Assembly: GCA_030754655.1 (NCBI GenBank)
Contig: JASLZX010000003.1
Span: 38,217-102,216, forward strand
DNA length: 64,000 nt
Source: UBA8886 sp002731655
GTDB taxonomy: Archaea > Thermoplasmatota > Poseidoniia > MGIII > CG-Epi1
Reading direction: 5' to 3'
Within the stretch, counting starts at the first letter, position 1; every line of letters starts with the position of its first letter. A model generated the notes under the pieces. It ran no database searches. It was not told the origin of the DNA and was given only the letters and a program-made list of their open reading frames with translations. A program made the position numbers and the translations under genes. Below are positions 47,687 through 55,203 of the stretch, one piece after another.

Positions 47687-49762
47687 TTGCGCGGGACGGG
47701 AGGCCAACGTATTCCTCTGGCGCCGATAATTCAGCCCAACCACCAAAAGGACTGAAAGCACGGGTGCCAGCAGTGTCGAGAATTCCGGGATTGCGGCAGG
47801 GGTAGTGTAATCGCCTTCACTAGCACCTGGAGTTGGGTTTCTAGTCGTTTTCCAATTTGAACTAGAATCAAACATATCCCCTGCAGTGTTTGAAGTAACT
47901 GCCTTGAAGAAGTCAGCCCCGTCCACTGGTGTAAAACTATCAGATATACTTATGGCCAAGGCAACTCTTTCTTGATTATCGGTTGTTGAATAAACAAAAT
48001 AGTTACTATCACACTTTTCCGCATCTCCAACCCATCTACCGCCAAATGAAGAACTCCAAGTATAAACTCTGGCACAGGATTCACTATAGGATGCTATAAG
48101 AAAATCGAAGTTTGAATCACTACTACCATCATTCATAAGGATGGCATATGTCACATCATCTGCTGTAGGGTCTGCCTCTAAGAAAAATTGAAAATACATA
48201 AATTCAGACCCATCATAGTTGTACATTAGATTATCAAATCTGCTACCACTGGCTGTATTGAATATATCTGCTGCATTTGTTGAAGCATCATTATTATCGG
48301 CTCCTAATATTTCCCAATCTCCGCTATTCCAAGCAGGTATACTGGGGGTGCCTCGGCTCCCGGACTTATCTTCCTGTTGACTAAATCCAGCAGAGTCCTC
48401 CCCAGCATCCCAGCTGGTCAAGTGGATGTAGTATGAACTGTCGCTCCCGGGGATGTAGGCTTCGAGTTCAATCTCGCTTCCCGCCGTAGCTGCATCGATC
48501 GAGGTGGCGCTGCCCCAGGTAAAATCATCGCCATCGCCAGTATAGGCCTTAATGACACGCTGGCCGATTACCCCTAAATGGCCGGTAATCTCAATCATCA
48601 TATCGGCACCCATCTGGACTTCCAGTCCTTGGTAACCGGTGAAGAGGTCGTCATCGGTATCGAAGAATAACCGGATGGCATCAATGCTAGTGTCTACCGG
48701 GAGTAGTGTGGACTGCTGGTTGCCGCTGACCTGTTCTGGTTCTCCGGTAAGATCGCCTGAAGGGCGGGAATGGCTTTCGAGTTCCGGAATCGCGACGCCC
48801 GCCAGGACATCGCCCTCGACCTTGAGGTAAAAGGAGGTCAGGCCGGACTGCTGGATAGTAGCATATTCGGACAGGTCAACATTGGGGTTTCCCGCGTCGC
48901 CACTGCCATCTGACTGTTTCGAAATAGGAGTCCAGTCGTCAAACTGGCCATCGATGGAGATGACGGGACCGGTCCTCTGTGAGTTCGCGACCTGCCGGGC
49001 ATTCGAGATTGCGCTGTCCAAGGCGATATTACCTGATTGCAGGGAGACTATGTTGTCTCCCAGATCATCGTTGCCCATGCTGTCGCCGGTCTGCCACAGG
49101 AGGCGGGCGTCGGCGCTCCTGCTCATTCCAAGGTCGAAGAGGGGTACCTGCATCTCAACCGAGGTGCCGGTGCTGTCGGTTCGAGCCTCCAGCCATGTCA
49201 GGGCAGTGAAACCATTCCAGTCATGGCGATCGCGCGAGTCATCGAAAGTGTAGAGCACGGTCACGTTGGTGAGGCCAGATGAAGACAGTGTAGTCTGGGA
49301 TCGGCCGTATACCTCAATGAGGTGGTCTGCACCGATACCGGGCAGGGCATAACCCGTCATGGCATTTTCATCGCTGTCAATCAGGACACGCAGTGTATGG
49401 CCCTCCTGCGAGGTGAAGATTGGCTCAGCCGTGGTGGTCAGTAACGAGAGGAAAACCGCATCAATCTGGAAGGCGTTTTCAATTAGGTCAATATTGGCGT
49501 TACCGGTGTCGCCAAGGGCGTCAGCAGTGCGTGTAACACCGTCCCAGTCCTCCATATCTCCATCGATGTTGATTAACCCTTCATATTCCTGCGTCTTCCA
49601 GAGGACAAGATAGGCAAAAAGCGAGAGCAGCAGTAGAATTACGACAATTGTCACGATATATGGACGCATTGCTTCCAGTCTGCGTATACGTGAGTGGAAT
49701 CCGTGCGTAACCGCCCGTTCCAACGCCTTGCGTAAGACCGCCGCCGTTGATGAAAACCCCAC
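47681..49762 (-). CDS. AT-rich surface protein with repeated beta modules and PEF-like C-terminal anchor (main frame)
   Basis: A 693-codon open frame for an exported protein. A basic segment and membrane helix (MRPYIVTIVVILLLLSLFAY, near residues 32-51) are followed by three beta modules opening with related motifs: NIDGDMEDWDG, SIDGQFDDWTP and PAWNSGDWEI. The first two are followed by GDTGNANIDL and GDAGNPNVDL. The tail IPEFSTLLAPVLSVLLVVGL plus basic residues resembles archaeosortase-type PEF anchors. The modules look like carbohydrate-binding or DOMON-like beta sandwiches. The authentic start is probably in another frame upstream (see 49581-49841). Markedly AT-rich between about 47.8 and 48.4 kb. 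Confidence 0.7.
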   Translation of the reverse strand: MGFSSTAAVLRKALERAVTHGFHSRIRRLEAMRPYIVTIVVILLLLSLFAYLVLWKTQEYEGLINIDGDMEDWDGVTRTADALGDTGNANIDLIENAFQIDAVFLSLLTTTAEPIFTSQEGHTLRVLIDSDENAMTGYALPGIGADHLIEVYGRSQTTLSSSGLTNVTVLYTFDDSRDRHDWNGFTALTWLEARTDSTGTSVEMQVPLFDLGMSRSADARLLWQTGDSMGNDDLGDNIVSLQSGNIALDSAISNARQVANSQRTGPVISIDGQFDDWTPISKQSDGSGDAGNPNVDLSEYATIQQSGLTSFYLKVEGDVLAGVAIPELESHSRPSGDLTGEPEQVSGNQQSTLLPVDTSIDAIRLFFDTDDDLFTGYQGLEVQMGADMMIEITGHLGVIGQRVIKAYTGDGDDFTWGSATSIDAATAGSEIELEAYIPGSDSSYYIHLTSWDAGEDSAGFSQQEDKSGSRGTPSIPAWNSGDWEILGADNNDASTNAADIFNTASGSRFDNLMYNYDGSEFMYFQFFLEADPTADDVTYAILMNDGSSDSNFDFLIASYSESCARVYTWSSSFGGRWVGDAEKCDSNYFVYSTTDNQERVALAISISDSFTPVDGADFFKAVTSNTAGDMFDSSSNWKTTRNPTPGASEGDYTTPAAIPEFSTLLAPVLSVLLVVGLNYRRQRNTLASRPAQT

Positions 49763-49841
49763 CGTTCGTCAGCCCGTTGCCGTTCGTCAGCCCGTTGCGT
49801 TCCCTAAAGGCGTTCCTGCTATCAAAGTCGTCTTTACTCAT
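49581..49841 (-). other. N-terminal NGLTNG-repeat segment of the surface protein, in a different frame (apparent frameshift)
   Basis: An ATG at 49841 opens a frame encoding SKDDFDSRNAFRERNGLTNG and then NGLTNGG and FINGGGLTQGVG. I recall Asn-Gly-Leu-Thr-Asn-Gly repeats at the N-termini of membrane-anchored secreted proteins in Thermoplasmatota relatives, where a basic segment and a membrane helix follow. That helix is encoded here, but in the frame used by 47681-49762. A one-base shift between about 49760 and 49690 would join the two. It could be a real mutation, a sequence error (GGGGTTTT lies nearby) or recoding. Confidence 0.55.
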
Positions 49842-49978
49842 GACTGCTGCAAATGGCGAACCGGAACTGCTTATTGAGGGGGAGATAAATAACCCTAGAT
49901 AGTAACTGAAGCGTTTTTTCCCTGAGGAGATGAGCAAACGCCATCTGAATCAATCACCACGAAAAGCGAGAGCAGCTT

Positions 49979-50383
49979 CTACAAGTCGAGGATGACGCGC
50001 AACTGTGCTGGCGGCCCCGGCTCGACCTGCAATTCATGGTACGAAATCGCCTTCACCTCGACGCCGTAGCCGTCGCGCTCCGCGTCCCAGGCGGCGCCGC
50101 ACAGCGTCGCCGCCAGCCGCCCGTCCGCAAGCGTGACCTCGGCTGCGCCCGGCAAGAATCCGTCGCCGTCGAACTCGACCAGCAGCCGCGACAGGAAGCG
50201 CACCAGCAGCTGCTCGCGCGTCCCGGCTTCCACCGCGAGCGTGCGCTCCTCCTGGGCGGGCGGTAGCGCACCGCCGGTAACAACCTCAGCCAGCGCCAGC
50301 GCCGCCTCGCCGAAGGCCGCGTCGAGCGACTCCGCCTCGATGGCGAGGCCGATGTCAGCAGTGTGTTCGAAGGTGCGGTGCAT
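49979..50383 (-). CDS. Archease
   Basis: A 134-residue archease. The N-terminus MHRTFEHTADIGLAIEA is the family signature with metal-binding His and Asp. ALALAEVVTGG, LLVRFLSRLLVEFDGDG and the C-terminal VKAISYHELQVE and LRVILDL also match. Archease activates the RNA ligase RtcB, which joins tRNA exons after intron removal, relevant because tRNA-Tyr in this window has an intron. An A/T block (50404-50412) lies 25 bases before the ATG, between archease and the initiator tRNA. Confidence 0.95.
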   Translation of the reverse strand: MHRTFEHTADIGLAIEAESLDAAFGEAALALAEVVTGGALPPAQEERTLAVEAGTREQLLVRFLSRLLVEFDGDGFLPGAAEVTLADGRLAATLCGAAWDAERDGYGVEVKAISYHELQVEPGPPAQLRVILDL

Positions 50384-50403
50384 TGGTTGGTTGATATCGA
50401 TCG

Positions 50404-50412
50404 CAGTAAAAG
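50404..50412 (-). promoter_or_regulatory. Putative TATA element for the archease gene
   Basis: CAGTAAAAG on the plus strand is centred 25 bases before the archease ATG and directly abuts the tRNA 3' end. Confidence 0.4.
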
Positions 50413-50490
50413 TGGTAGCGGGGGATGGATTTGAACCATCGATCTCCGGGTTATGAGCCCGACGGGATTTCCTAGCTACCCCACCCCGCT
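50413..50490 (-). tRNA. Initiator tRNA-Met (anticodon CAT), CCA encoded
   Basis: On the minus strand the acceptor AGCGGGG pairs with CCCCGCT, giving the A1:U72 pair of archaeal initiators. Discriminator A and an encoded CCA (50413-50415) follow. The anticodon stem ends in three G:C pairs (GGG-CTCATAA-CCC), the initiator hallmark, and the loop gives CAT. The T arm is GATGG-TTCAAAT-CCATC. These features distinguish it from elongator Met and from the agmatidine-modified tRNA-Ile2, which also has a CAT anticodon. Confidence 0.92.
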
Positions 50491-50583
50491 ACGCTGCTTC
50501 CCCGATGGGGAGCCGGTCCACTCCTGCGGGATTAAAAGGGTTGGCGGCGGCGCGTCGCTGGCGGCGCGGTGTGGTGGCTGCAA

Positions 50584-50594
50584 GGTTAATATCC
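50584..50594 (+). promoter_or_regulatory. Putative TATA element for the 50.6 kb membrane protein gene
   Basis: GGTTAATATCC is centred 25 bases before the GTG at 50614, and 28 before the ATG at 50617. Confidence 0.45.
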
Positions 50595-50613
50595 GGCACG
50601 CCAGCATCACGGG

Positions 50614-52155
50614 GTGATGCGAATGCGCATGGCATGGCTGGCACTGCTGCTCCTGCTCCCGGCTACGCCGGTTGCCAGCGAGGGACTGATGCCCGAAGTG
50701 TGGCTCGAAGCGAACTTCGAAACTGACCGTAAGCTGGTGGTCGAGCTGCGGGTGGCAACCGGCGGTGGCTTGGCGGGGGACCGCCTACCGGGCGGCGCTG
50801 ACGAACTGGCGCGGCCTGCCTTCGGTGTGCCGGCGCTGAACCGCGTAGCGCGCGCGCTCGCGAACGACTCGAGCGGCTTCTCGGCGCAATTGCTGGCGGG
50901 GCAATTGCTCTTCGGTCACCTCGCGTGGGAGACCCTCGAGGGGAGCGAACTCTACTCGAACGAAGTGGCGCTCAACACGGTCGAACTCTACCCCAACGGC
51001 TTCCGCATCGTGCTGGCGGTGATGCTCGACCCGGCGCTGCCGCTCGAGCTGAGGCCGCTCTACTGCCTCTACGACAACCCACGGCTGGTGGGCGGCGAGG
51101 AGCCGGCCTTCAGCGGCTACGAGGTGACGCTCACCGCGCGCGGCAGCACCACCTTCAGCGCCAATGGCGTCCACTTCAACCACCTGCGCTGGCTGCAACC
51201 GGGCGCGACGCTGGCAATGCCGAGCTTCGGCGTCACCTTCAGCACCGAAGAACTCTACCTTGACCCGACCGAGTTGCTGGGGGTCGGCGAGCGCTACGAC
51301 GCGCAGACGACGGTCATCGTGGTCGTCCCGGCTGGGCAGCACAGCAACCCCTACCTGATGCTGGGCGCCTACGCGCTGCTCATCGGCTTCAGCTGGCTAC
51401 TACTGCGGCGCAACCGCGAGTACCGGCTCCGTTTCGGCGTCTACCGCTGGCTGGCGGTGGCGGCAATCTTCCCGCTGGCGTTCGTCCCGCTCTCGGGGCC
51501 GCTCTTCATGGTCGCCGCACTACTGAGCGCACTGTGGGACACAGCGCGCATGGCGCAGGTGAGTCAGGGGCGCAAGGAGAAGCGAGCGCAGTTCCCGGTG
51601 CTGGAGGAAATCGAGGCACCGGAGGAAATTATCGACGGCTCCGACCGGCAGCTGACCGACGAAGTGCTCCCTGGCGAGCGCGAGCTCCTTGACGATCTGC
51701 TGGAGGAAACGACCCCGGATGCGCTGGGCGAGCTCGCCCCCGGCGAAGGCAGGCTGCTCGAGGGCGAGTTCGAAGAGACACAGGTACTCGCTAACCGCCA
51801 GCCCGAAGGCCGCGAGCTGCATCCACTCCCGACCGGCAGCTGCCCCAACTGCGACACGTCAGTCGAGGATGACTGGAAGGCGTGCCCGAAGTGTGGCGAG
51901 CTGCTGGGCAGCGAGGGACTGGTGGCAGCGGTACGGGAAGCGAGCAGCGGTGCGGGCAGCGCCGGTACAGATGGCAGCGAGGCCCTCGAGGCACAGCCGG
52001 TCTCCATTGATGACCTGCTCGCGAGCCTAGACGAGAAAGGCGAGTTGCCGGAGGGCGAGGAGGAAGAGCCGGGTGAAGATGGTGGTGCGGCAGGCAATGC
52101 GAGCGGTGACGGGATGGACGAGCTGAAGAAGAAGCTGGAAGAGATGGACGAGTAG
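50614..52155 (+). CDS. Membrane protein with extracytoplasmic beta domain and cytosolic zinc ribbon
   Basis: A 513-residue protein. A signal peptide (5-23) is followed by an extracytoplasmic beta-rich domain of about 215 residues. Three membrane helices occupy about 245-310 (MLGAYALLIGFSWLLL and others). A long acidic cytosolic region follows, with a zinc ribbon at about 410-428 (SCPNCDTSVEDDWKACPKCG) and a Glu-rich helical tail (DELKKKLEEMDE). The outside-domain/membrane/zinc-ribbon plan is shared with the giant surface protein at 11.9 kb. Function unknown; sensing or scaffold roles are possible. GTG start favoured by promoter spacing; ATG at 50617 is the alternative. Confidence 0.65.
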   Translation: MMRMRMAWLALLLLLPATPVASEGLMPEVWLEANFETDRKLVVELRVATGGGLAGDRLPGGADELARPAFGVPALNRVARALANDSSGFSAQLLAGQLLFGHLAWETLEGSELYSNEVALNTVELYPNGFRIVLAVMLDPALPLELRPLYCLYDNPRLVGGEEPAFSGYEVTLTARGSTTFSANGVHFNHLRWLQPGATLAMPSFGVTFSTEELYLDPTELLGVGERYDAQTTVIVVVPAGQHSNPYLMLGAYALLIGFSWLLLRRNREYRLRFGVYRWLAVAAIFPLAFVPLSGPLFMVAALLSALWDTARMAQVSQGRKEKRAQFPVLEEIEAPEEIIDGSDRQLTDEVLPGERELLDDLLEETTPDALGELAPGEGRLLEGEFEETQVLANRQPEGRELHPLPTGSCPNCDTSVEDDWKACPKCGELLGSEGLVAAVREASSGAGSAGTDGSEALEAQPVSIDDLLASLDEKGELPEGEEEEPGEDGGAAGNASGDGMDELKKKLEEMDE

Positions 52156-52167
52156 GTTAATCGACCT

Positions 52168-52296
52168 TCAATCGACACCCTTCCTCCGGTTGCAGTCCCG
52201 GCAAAGCAGTTCCAGGTTTTCCCGGCGGCTGCTGCCAATCATGGCTTGTGGAATTATGTGGTGAATTACCATATTCTTCTTTGAACCGCACTTCAC
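52168..52296 (-). pseudogene. HNH endonuclease remnant
   Basis: A 42-codon frame encodes a CG-motif followed by MVIHHIIPQAMIG and NLELLCRDCNRRKG: the HH of an HNH core, the Asn and the second CxxC zinc pair. The first Cys of the expected N-terminal CxxC and everything before it are missing, because a TAA stop lies two codons upstream of the GTG. This looks like the C-terminal piece of a mobile-element or restriction-type HNH nuclease left after deletion. It fills most of the gap between two unrelated genes and is more AT-rich than they are. Confidence 0.6.
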
Positions 52297-52315
52297 GCCT
52301 TAATTCTGCCAGCGC

Positions 52316-52702
52316 TTAATCCTTTCCCGTCCTCTCAATCAACTCAATCCAGATGCCATTGGGATCCTTGAGGAACGCCAGCGTCGTGGTCGCGCCGGGG
52401 AGCGAGTAGGGTTCCTTGGCGATTACGACGCCTGCCTTGCAGGCATCCGCGACGAGCGCCGCCACGTCGGGGACATGGAACGCGAGGTGGTCCAGCTCGT
52501 CGCCCTCGGTCCAGTCCTGCTTGTCCCACCACCAGGTCAGCTCCAGGAGGGCGTCGGTATCGGTGTCCTTGAGGAAGGCGATATCGGCGCGGTTGCTCTC
52601 GATGGGGTGCCGTCTTTCGAGCCGCATCCCGAGCCAGCGCTCGTAGAAGGCAATGCTCACCTCCATGTCACGGACGGTGATGGAGGTGTGCGCGAAGCTC
52701 AT
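52316..52702 (-). CDS. Glyoxalase/VOC-family protein (lactoylglutathione lyase-like)
   Basis: A 128-residue vicinal-oxygen-chelate fold protein. Two beta-alpha-beta-beta-beta modules are seen: FAHTSITVRDMEVSIAFYER with a metal His, LLELTWWWDKQD with the first Glu, LDHLAFHVPDVAALVADACK with the second His, and PNGIWIELIE with the last Glu. This is the glyoxalase I metal set. It may detoxify methylglyoxal or a related metabolite. It lies five bases after the peroxiredoxin gene on the same strand, suggesting a small stress operon. Confidence 0.85.
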   Translation of the reverse strand: MSFAHTSITVRDMEVSIAFYERWLGMRLERRHPIESNRADIAFLKDTDTDALLELTWWWDKQDWTEGDELDHLAFHVPDVAALVADACKAGVVIAKEPYSLPGATTTLAFLKDPNGIWIELIERTGKD

Positions 52703-52707
52703 TGCTG

Positions 52708-53271
52708 TCAGAGGGTTTTCCGGCCGGGGCGCCAGCTGGCGGGGCAGGACTTGCCGGTCTGGAGTGCCTGCAGCAGCCGCACGATTTCGTCAATGTTGCG
52801 GCCGGTGTCGGCGGGGTAGACCGAGTAGGCGCGCACGATACCCTCGTCGTCGATGATGAAGGTACCGCGGAGCGCCATTCCGGCGCGCTCGTCGAGGATG
52901 CCGTAGGCGCGGCTGACGCGCAGCGAGGGGTCTTCCAGCAGCGGGTAGCCCAGCTTGTCGATGCCGCCGCGCGTGCGCGGGCGCTCCATCCACGCCTGGT
53001 GGCTGTACTTCGAGTCGGTCGAGCAGCCGATGACCTGTGCGCCCGCCTGCTCGAAGTCGCGCAGCCGCCGGTTGAGGGCGTGCAGCTCGGTCGGGCAGAG
53101 CCCCGAGAAGTCGCGCGGATAGAAGAACAGGACGGTCCAGTGACCGCGCTTGCAGTTCTCCGCCAGGCTCACCAGCCGCTCCTCGAACCGCTTCTTGCGC
53201 GGGTTCCAGCGGATTGCGGCGCCGTCGAACTCGGGCGCCGGCTGTCCCATCTCTGCCTGTTCGCCTGCCAT
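52708..53271 (-). CDS. Peroxiredoxin (2-Cys, AhpC/Prx1 type)
   Basis: A 187-residue thiol peroxidase. The peroxidatic Cys lies in FFYPRDFSGLCPTEL (near residue 59), with the conserved Thr and a downstream Arg. A resolving Cys is in the C-terminal GKSCPASWRPG, so it is a typical 2-Cys enzyme. It reduces hydrogen peroxide and organic peroxides using thioredoxin, which the TrxB at 28.5 kb could keep reduced. It shares a transcript with the glyoxalase-fold gene. Confidence 0.92.
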   Translation of the reverse strand: MAGEQAEMGQPAPEFDGAAIRWNPRKKRFEERLVSLAENCKRGHWTVLFFYPRDFSGLCPTELHALNRRLRDFEQAGAQVIGCSTDSKYSHQAWMERPRTRGGIDKLGYPLLEDPSLRVSRAYGILDERAGMALRGTFIIDDEGIVRAYSVYPADTGRNIDEIVRLLQALQTGKSCPASWRPGRKTL

Positions 53272-53307
53272 CGTTGCCTCGCGGGAACGGGGGAAACCGG
53301 CGCCGCT

Positions 53308-54366
53308 TTAAGCCGTTGGCGCGAAGTCGCGCACGGCGTCAATCACGGTCCCGACGTCCTCCTCCGAGAGGCCGGGGTGCACCGGCAGCGAGAGCACACG
53401 AGCGGGTAGCGCCGCCGCCCGCGGCGTCAGCGCTGCGAACTCTGCCAGCGGCCGCGCCTCGTAGAGCAGCGCGGGATAGTAGATGCCGCTGCCAATACCC
53501 CGTGCGGTGAGGTGCTCGCGCAGCGCGTCGCGCGCGTCAGACTGGATGGTGTACTGGTGGAAGACGTGCCCGCGCCGCTCGGTGGGCACTTGCACGCAGT
53601 CGGCCAGCGCCGCGCTGTAGCGGCGGGCGTTGGCGCGGCGCGCCTCGTTGTAGCCGTCGAGCTTGCGCAGCTGCACACGACCAATCGCGGCGGCGATATC
53701 GGTCATGCGGTAGTTGAACCCCAGTTGCAGGTGCTCGTAGCGTTCGCTCTGCCCGTGCGCGCGCAATTGCGCCACCGCGGCGGCGACGTCATCGTCATCG
53801 GTGGTCACCATCCCGCCCTCACCGGTGGTCATGTTCTTGGTGGGGTAGAAGCTGAAGCAACCCGCGAGTCCGTGCGACCCCGCCCGGCCACCCGCCTCGG
53901 CGCCGTGCGCCTGGCAGGCGTCCTCGATTATCGGTACCGTGTCGCACGCCTCACGCAGCGCGTCCATGTCACACAACTCACCGTAGAGGTGGACCGGCAT
54001 CACCGCCTTCGTGCGCGGGGTGATGGCGGCCACGACCGCCGCGGGGTCGAGCGTGTAGCCGTCTCGCTCGAGATCGACGAAGACCGGCTTCGCGCCCGCC
54101 ATGCGGATGCTCGAGGCGGAGGCGAAGAACGAGAAGGGGGTCGTGATGACTTCGTCGCCCGGGCTGACTCCCGCCGCGAGCAGCGCCAGATGCAGCGCGG
54201 TGGTGCCATTGGTCGTCGCGAGCGCGTGCTTCGTCCCGCAATAAGCGGCGAACTCGGCCTCGAACGCCGCCACTTCAGGGCCTTGCGCCAGCGAGCCCGA
54301 GCCAAGGACGCGCGCGACCTCACGCTGCTCCTCGTCACCGATTAGCGGCTCCGCAATCGGAATCAT
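53308..54366 (-). CDS. DegT/DnrJ/EryC1/StrS-family PLP aminotransferase
   Basis: A 352-residue sugar aminotransferase-like enzyme. The N-terminus IPIAEPLIGDEEQREVARVL, PVHLYGELCDMDAL and IIEDACQAHGA (PLP-contacting Asp) are diagnostic. The PLP Lys is in SFYPTKNMTTGEGGM. LGFNYRMTDIAAAIG is the conserved C-terminal motif. Such enzymes make amino sugars for surface glycans. No sugar-pathway neighbours are present. The ATG at 54366 was chosen over an upstream one because the palindromic A/T block at 54387-54399 is 27 bases away. Confidence 0.92.
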   Translation of the reverse strand: MIPIAEPLIGDEEQREVARVLGSGSLAQGPEVAAFEAEFAAYCGTKHALATTNGTTALHLALLAAGVSPGDEVITTPFSFFASASSIRMAGAKPVFVDLERDGYTLDPAAVVAAITPRTKAVMPVHLYGELCDMDALREACDTVPIIEDACQAHGAEAGGRAGSHGLAGCFSFYPTKNMTTGEGGMVTTDDDDVAAAVAQLRAHGQSERYEHLQLGFNYRMTDIAAAIGRVQLRKLDGYNEARRANARRYSAALADCVQVPTERRGHVFHQYTIQSDARDALREHLTARGIGSGIYYPALLYEARPLAEFAALTPRAAALPARVLSLPVHPGLSEEDVGTVIDAVRDFAPTA

Positions 54367-54386
54367 CGCTGGCGCACGCCCGGCGA

Positions 54387-54399
54387 GCCATTTAATGGC
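54387..54399 (-). promoter_or_regulatory. Palindromic A/T element before the DegT gene
   Basis: GCCATTTAATGGC is a perfect 13-base palindrome (central T) centred 27 bases before the ATG at 54366. It could act as TATA element or operator. Confidence 0.45.
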
Positions 54400-54484
54400 G
54401 TTGGCTGAGGGGGGTTGCAACTACCCCGTAAAACCACAGAAAGGTGGTACCTAATGCCAAGTTTAACTATAAACATCACCGAAG

Positions 54485-54495
54485 TTATTAAATAG
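54485..54495 (+). promoter_or_regulatory. Putative TATA element for the aquaporin gene
   Basis: TTATTAAATAG is centred about 37 bases before the ATG at 54527. A short leader of about ten bases is implied. Confidence 0.5.
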
Positions 54496-54526
54496 TCCCT
54501 TCTACACCCCGTCTTTGGTGTAAACC

Positions 54527-55117
54527 ATGTTTGAAGACACGAACATGAAAGCCGTCAGTGCTGAAGTCATGGGAACCTTTTTCCTGGTTTTCATAGGCAT
54601 CACTGCTTTCGGCGCGCTTGATGGGGGTATTGATGGGGCTTTTGCCCTCGGAGCTACCCTCATGGTCCTGATGCACGTCATGGGACCCATATCTGGATGT
54701 CACCTCAACCCTGCGGTGTCCATCGGGAATTTCATGTCGAACAAGATGTCGCAGGACGACACGGTCGCATACGTCCTAGCGCAGATTGCGGGCGCGTTCA
54801 TTGCCTTCGCAGCAATAGCGGAAGCCCCGTTCGGTATGGACGCTAACATAGCCTTCCTCGGGGCTGCGGCGGTCGGCACGGCCTTCTTTGTGATTGTCCT
54901 GCTCTCGACCTCGGACCCCTGGGCGGTAGGCGGCGCCCTATTCGTGGTGAGCACCCTAGCTTACGGCGATGTCAACCCCGGCATCCTGGCGGGCGATGGC
55001 ATCAATACCGTAGTGCTGGCGAAAGAAACAATCAACGACTCCGCCCTGTATGCCATGGTCGGCGGCGTCATTGGCGCCGTAGCTGGCTGGGCCGTCAAGG
55101 ACAACGTCCTCGACTAG
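54527..55117 (+). CDS. Compact aquaporin/MIP-family channel
   Basis: A 196-residue membrane protein with six short helices. The first half has the canonical NPA half-helix (SGCHLNPAVSIGNF). In the second half the corresponding motif reads DVNPGIL, so Ala is replaced by Gly. Length is below the usual 230-250 because the N- and C-termini and loops are short. It probably conducts water, glycerol or small neutral solutes, but selectivity residues are hard to align. It has its own promoter and is followed by a hairpin terminator. Confidence 0.75.
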   Translation: MFEDTNMKAVSAEVMGTFFLVFIGITAFGALDGGIDGAFALGATLMVLMHVMGPISGCHLNPAVSIGNFMSNKMSQDDTVAYVLAQIAGAFIAFAAIAEAPFGMDANIAFLGAAAVGTAFFVIVLLSTSDPWAVGGALFVVSTLAYGDVNPGILAGDGINTVVLAKETINDSALYAMVGGVIGAVAGWAVKDNVLD

Positions 55118-55155
55118 AACACACACCTTCGGGGCTTGCGTCCCCAAACCCGTGT

Positions 55156-55171
55156 CCCGCCTTCGGGCGGG
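55156..55171 (+). terminator. Hairpin terminator after the aquaporin gene
   Basis: CCCGCC-TTCG-GGCGGG is a perfect 6-bp stem with a stable TTCG tetraloop, followed by TTTTT at 55181-55185. It lies in the gap between two convergent genes. Confidence 0.6.
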
Positions 55172-55203
55172 GCACACCCCTTTTTCCAGTTCGACTGCTG
55201 GCG

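Noticed and set aside
50413..50490. Possibility that the CAT tRNA is tRNA-Ile2, the TiaS substrate
   Set aside because: A1:U72 and three G:C pairs closing the anticodon stem are initiator features, so tRNA-iMet was preferred. The Ile2 tRNA must be elsewhere.
53512..54345. 277-codon plus-strand frame antisense to the DegT aminotransferase
   Set aside because: No recognisable motifs; composition is typical of a GC-rich shadow frame. The DegT frame has every diagnostic motif.
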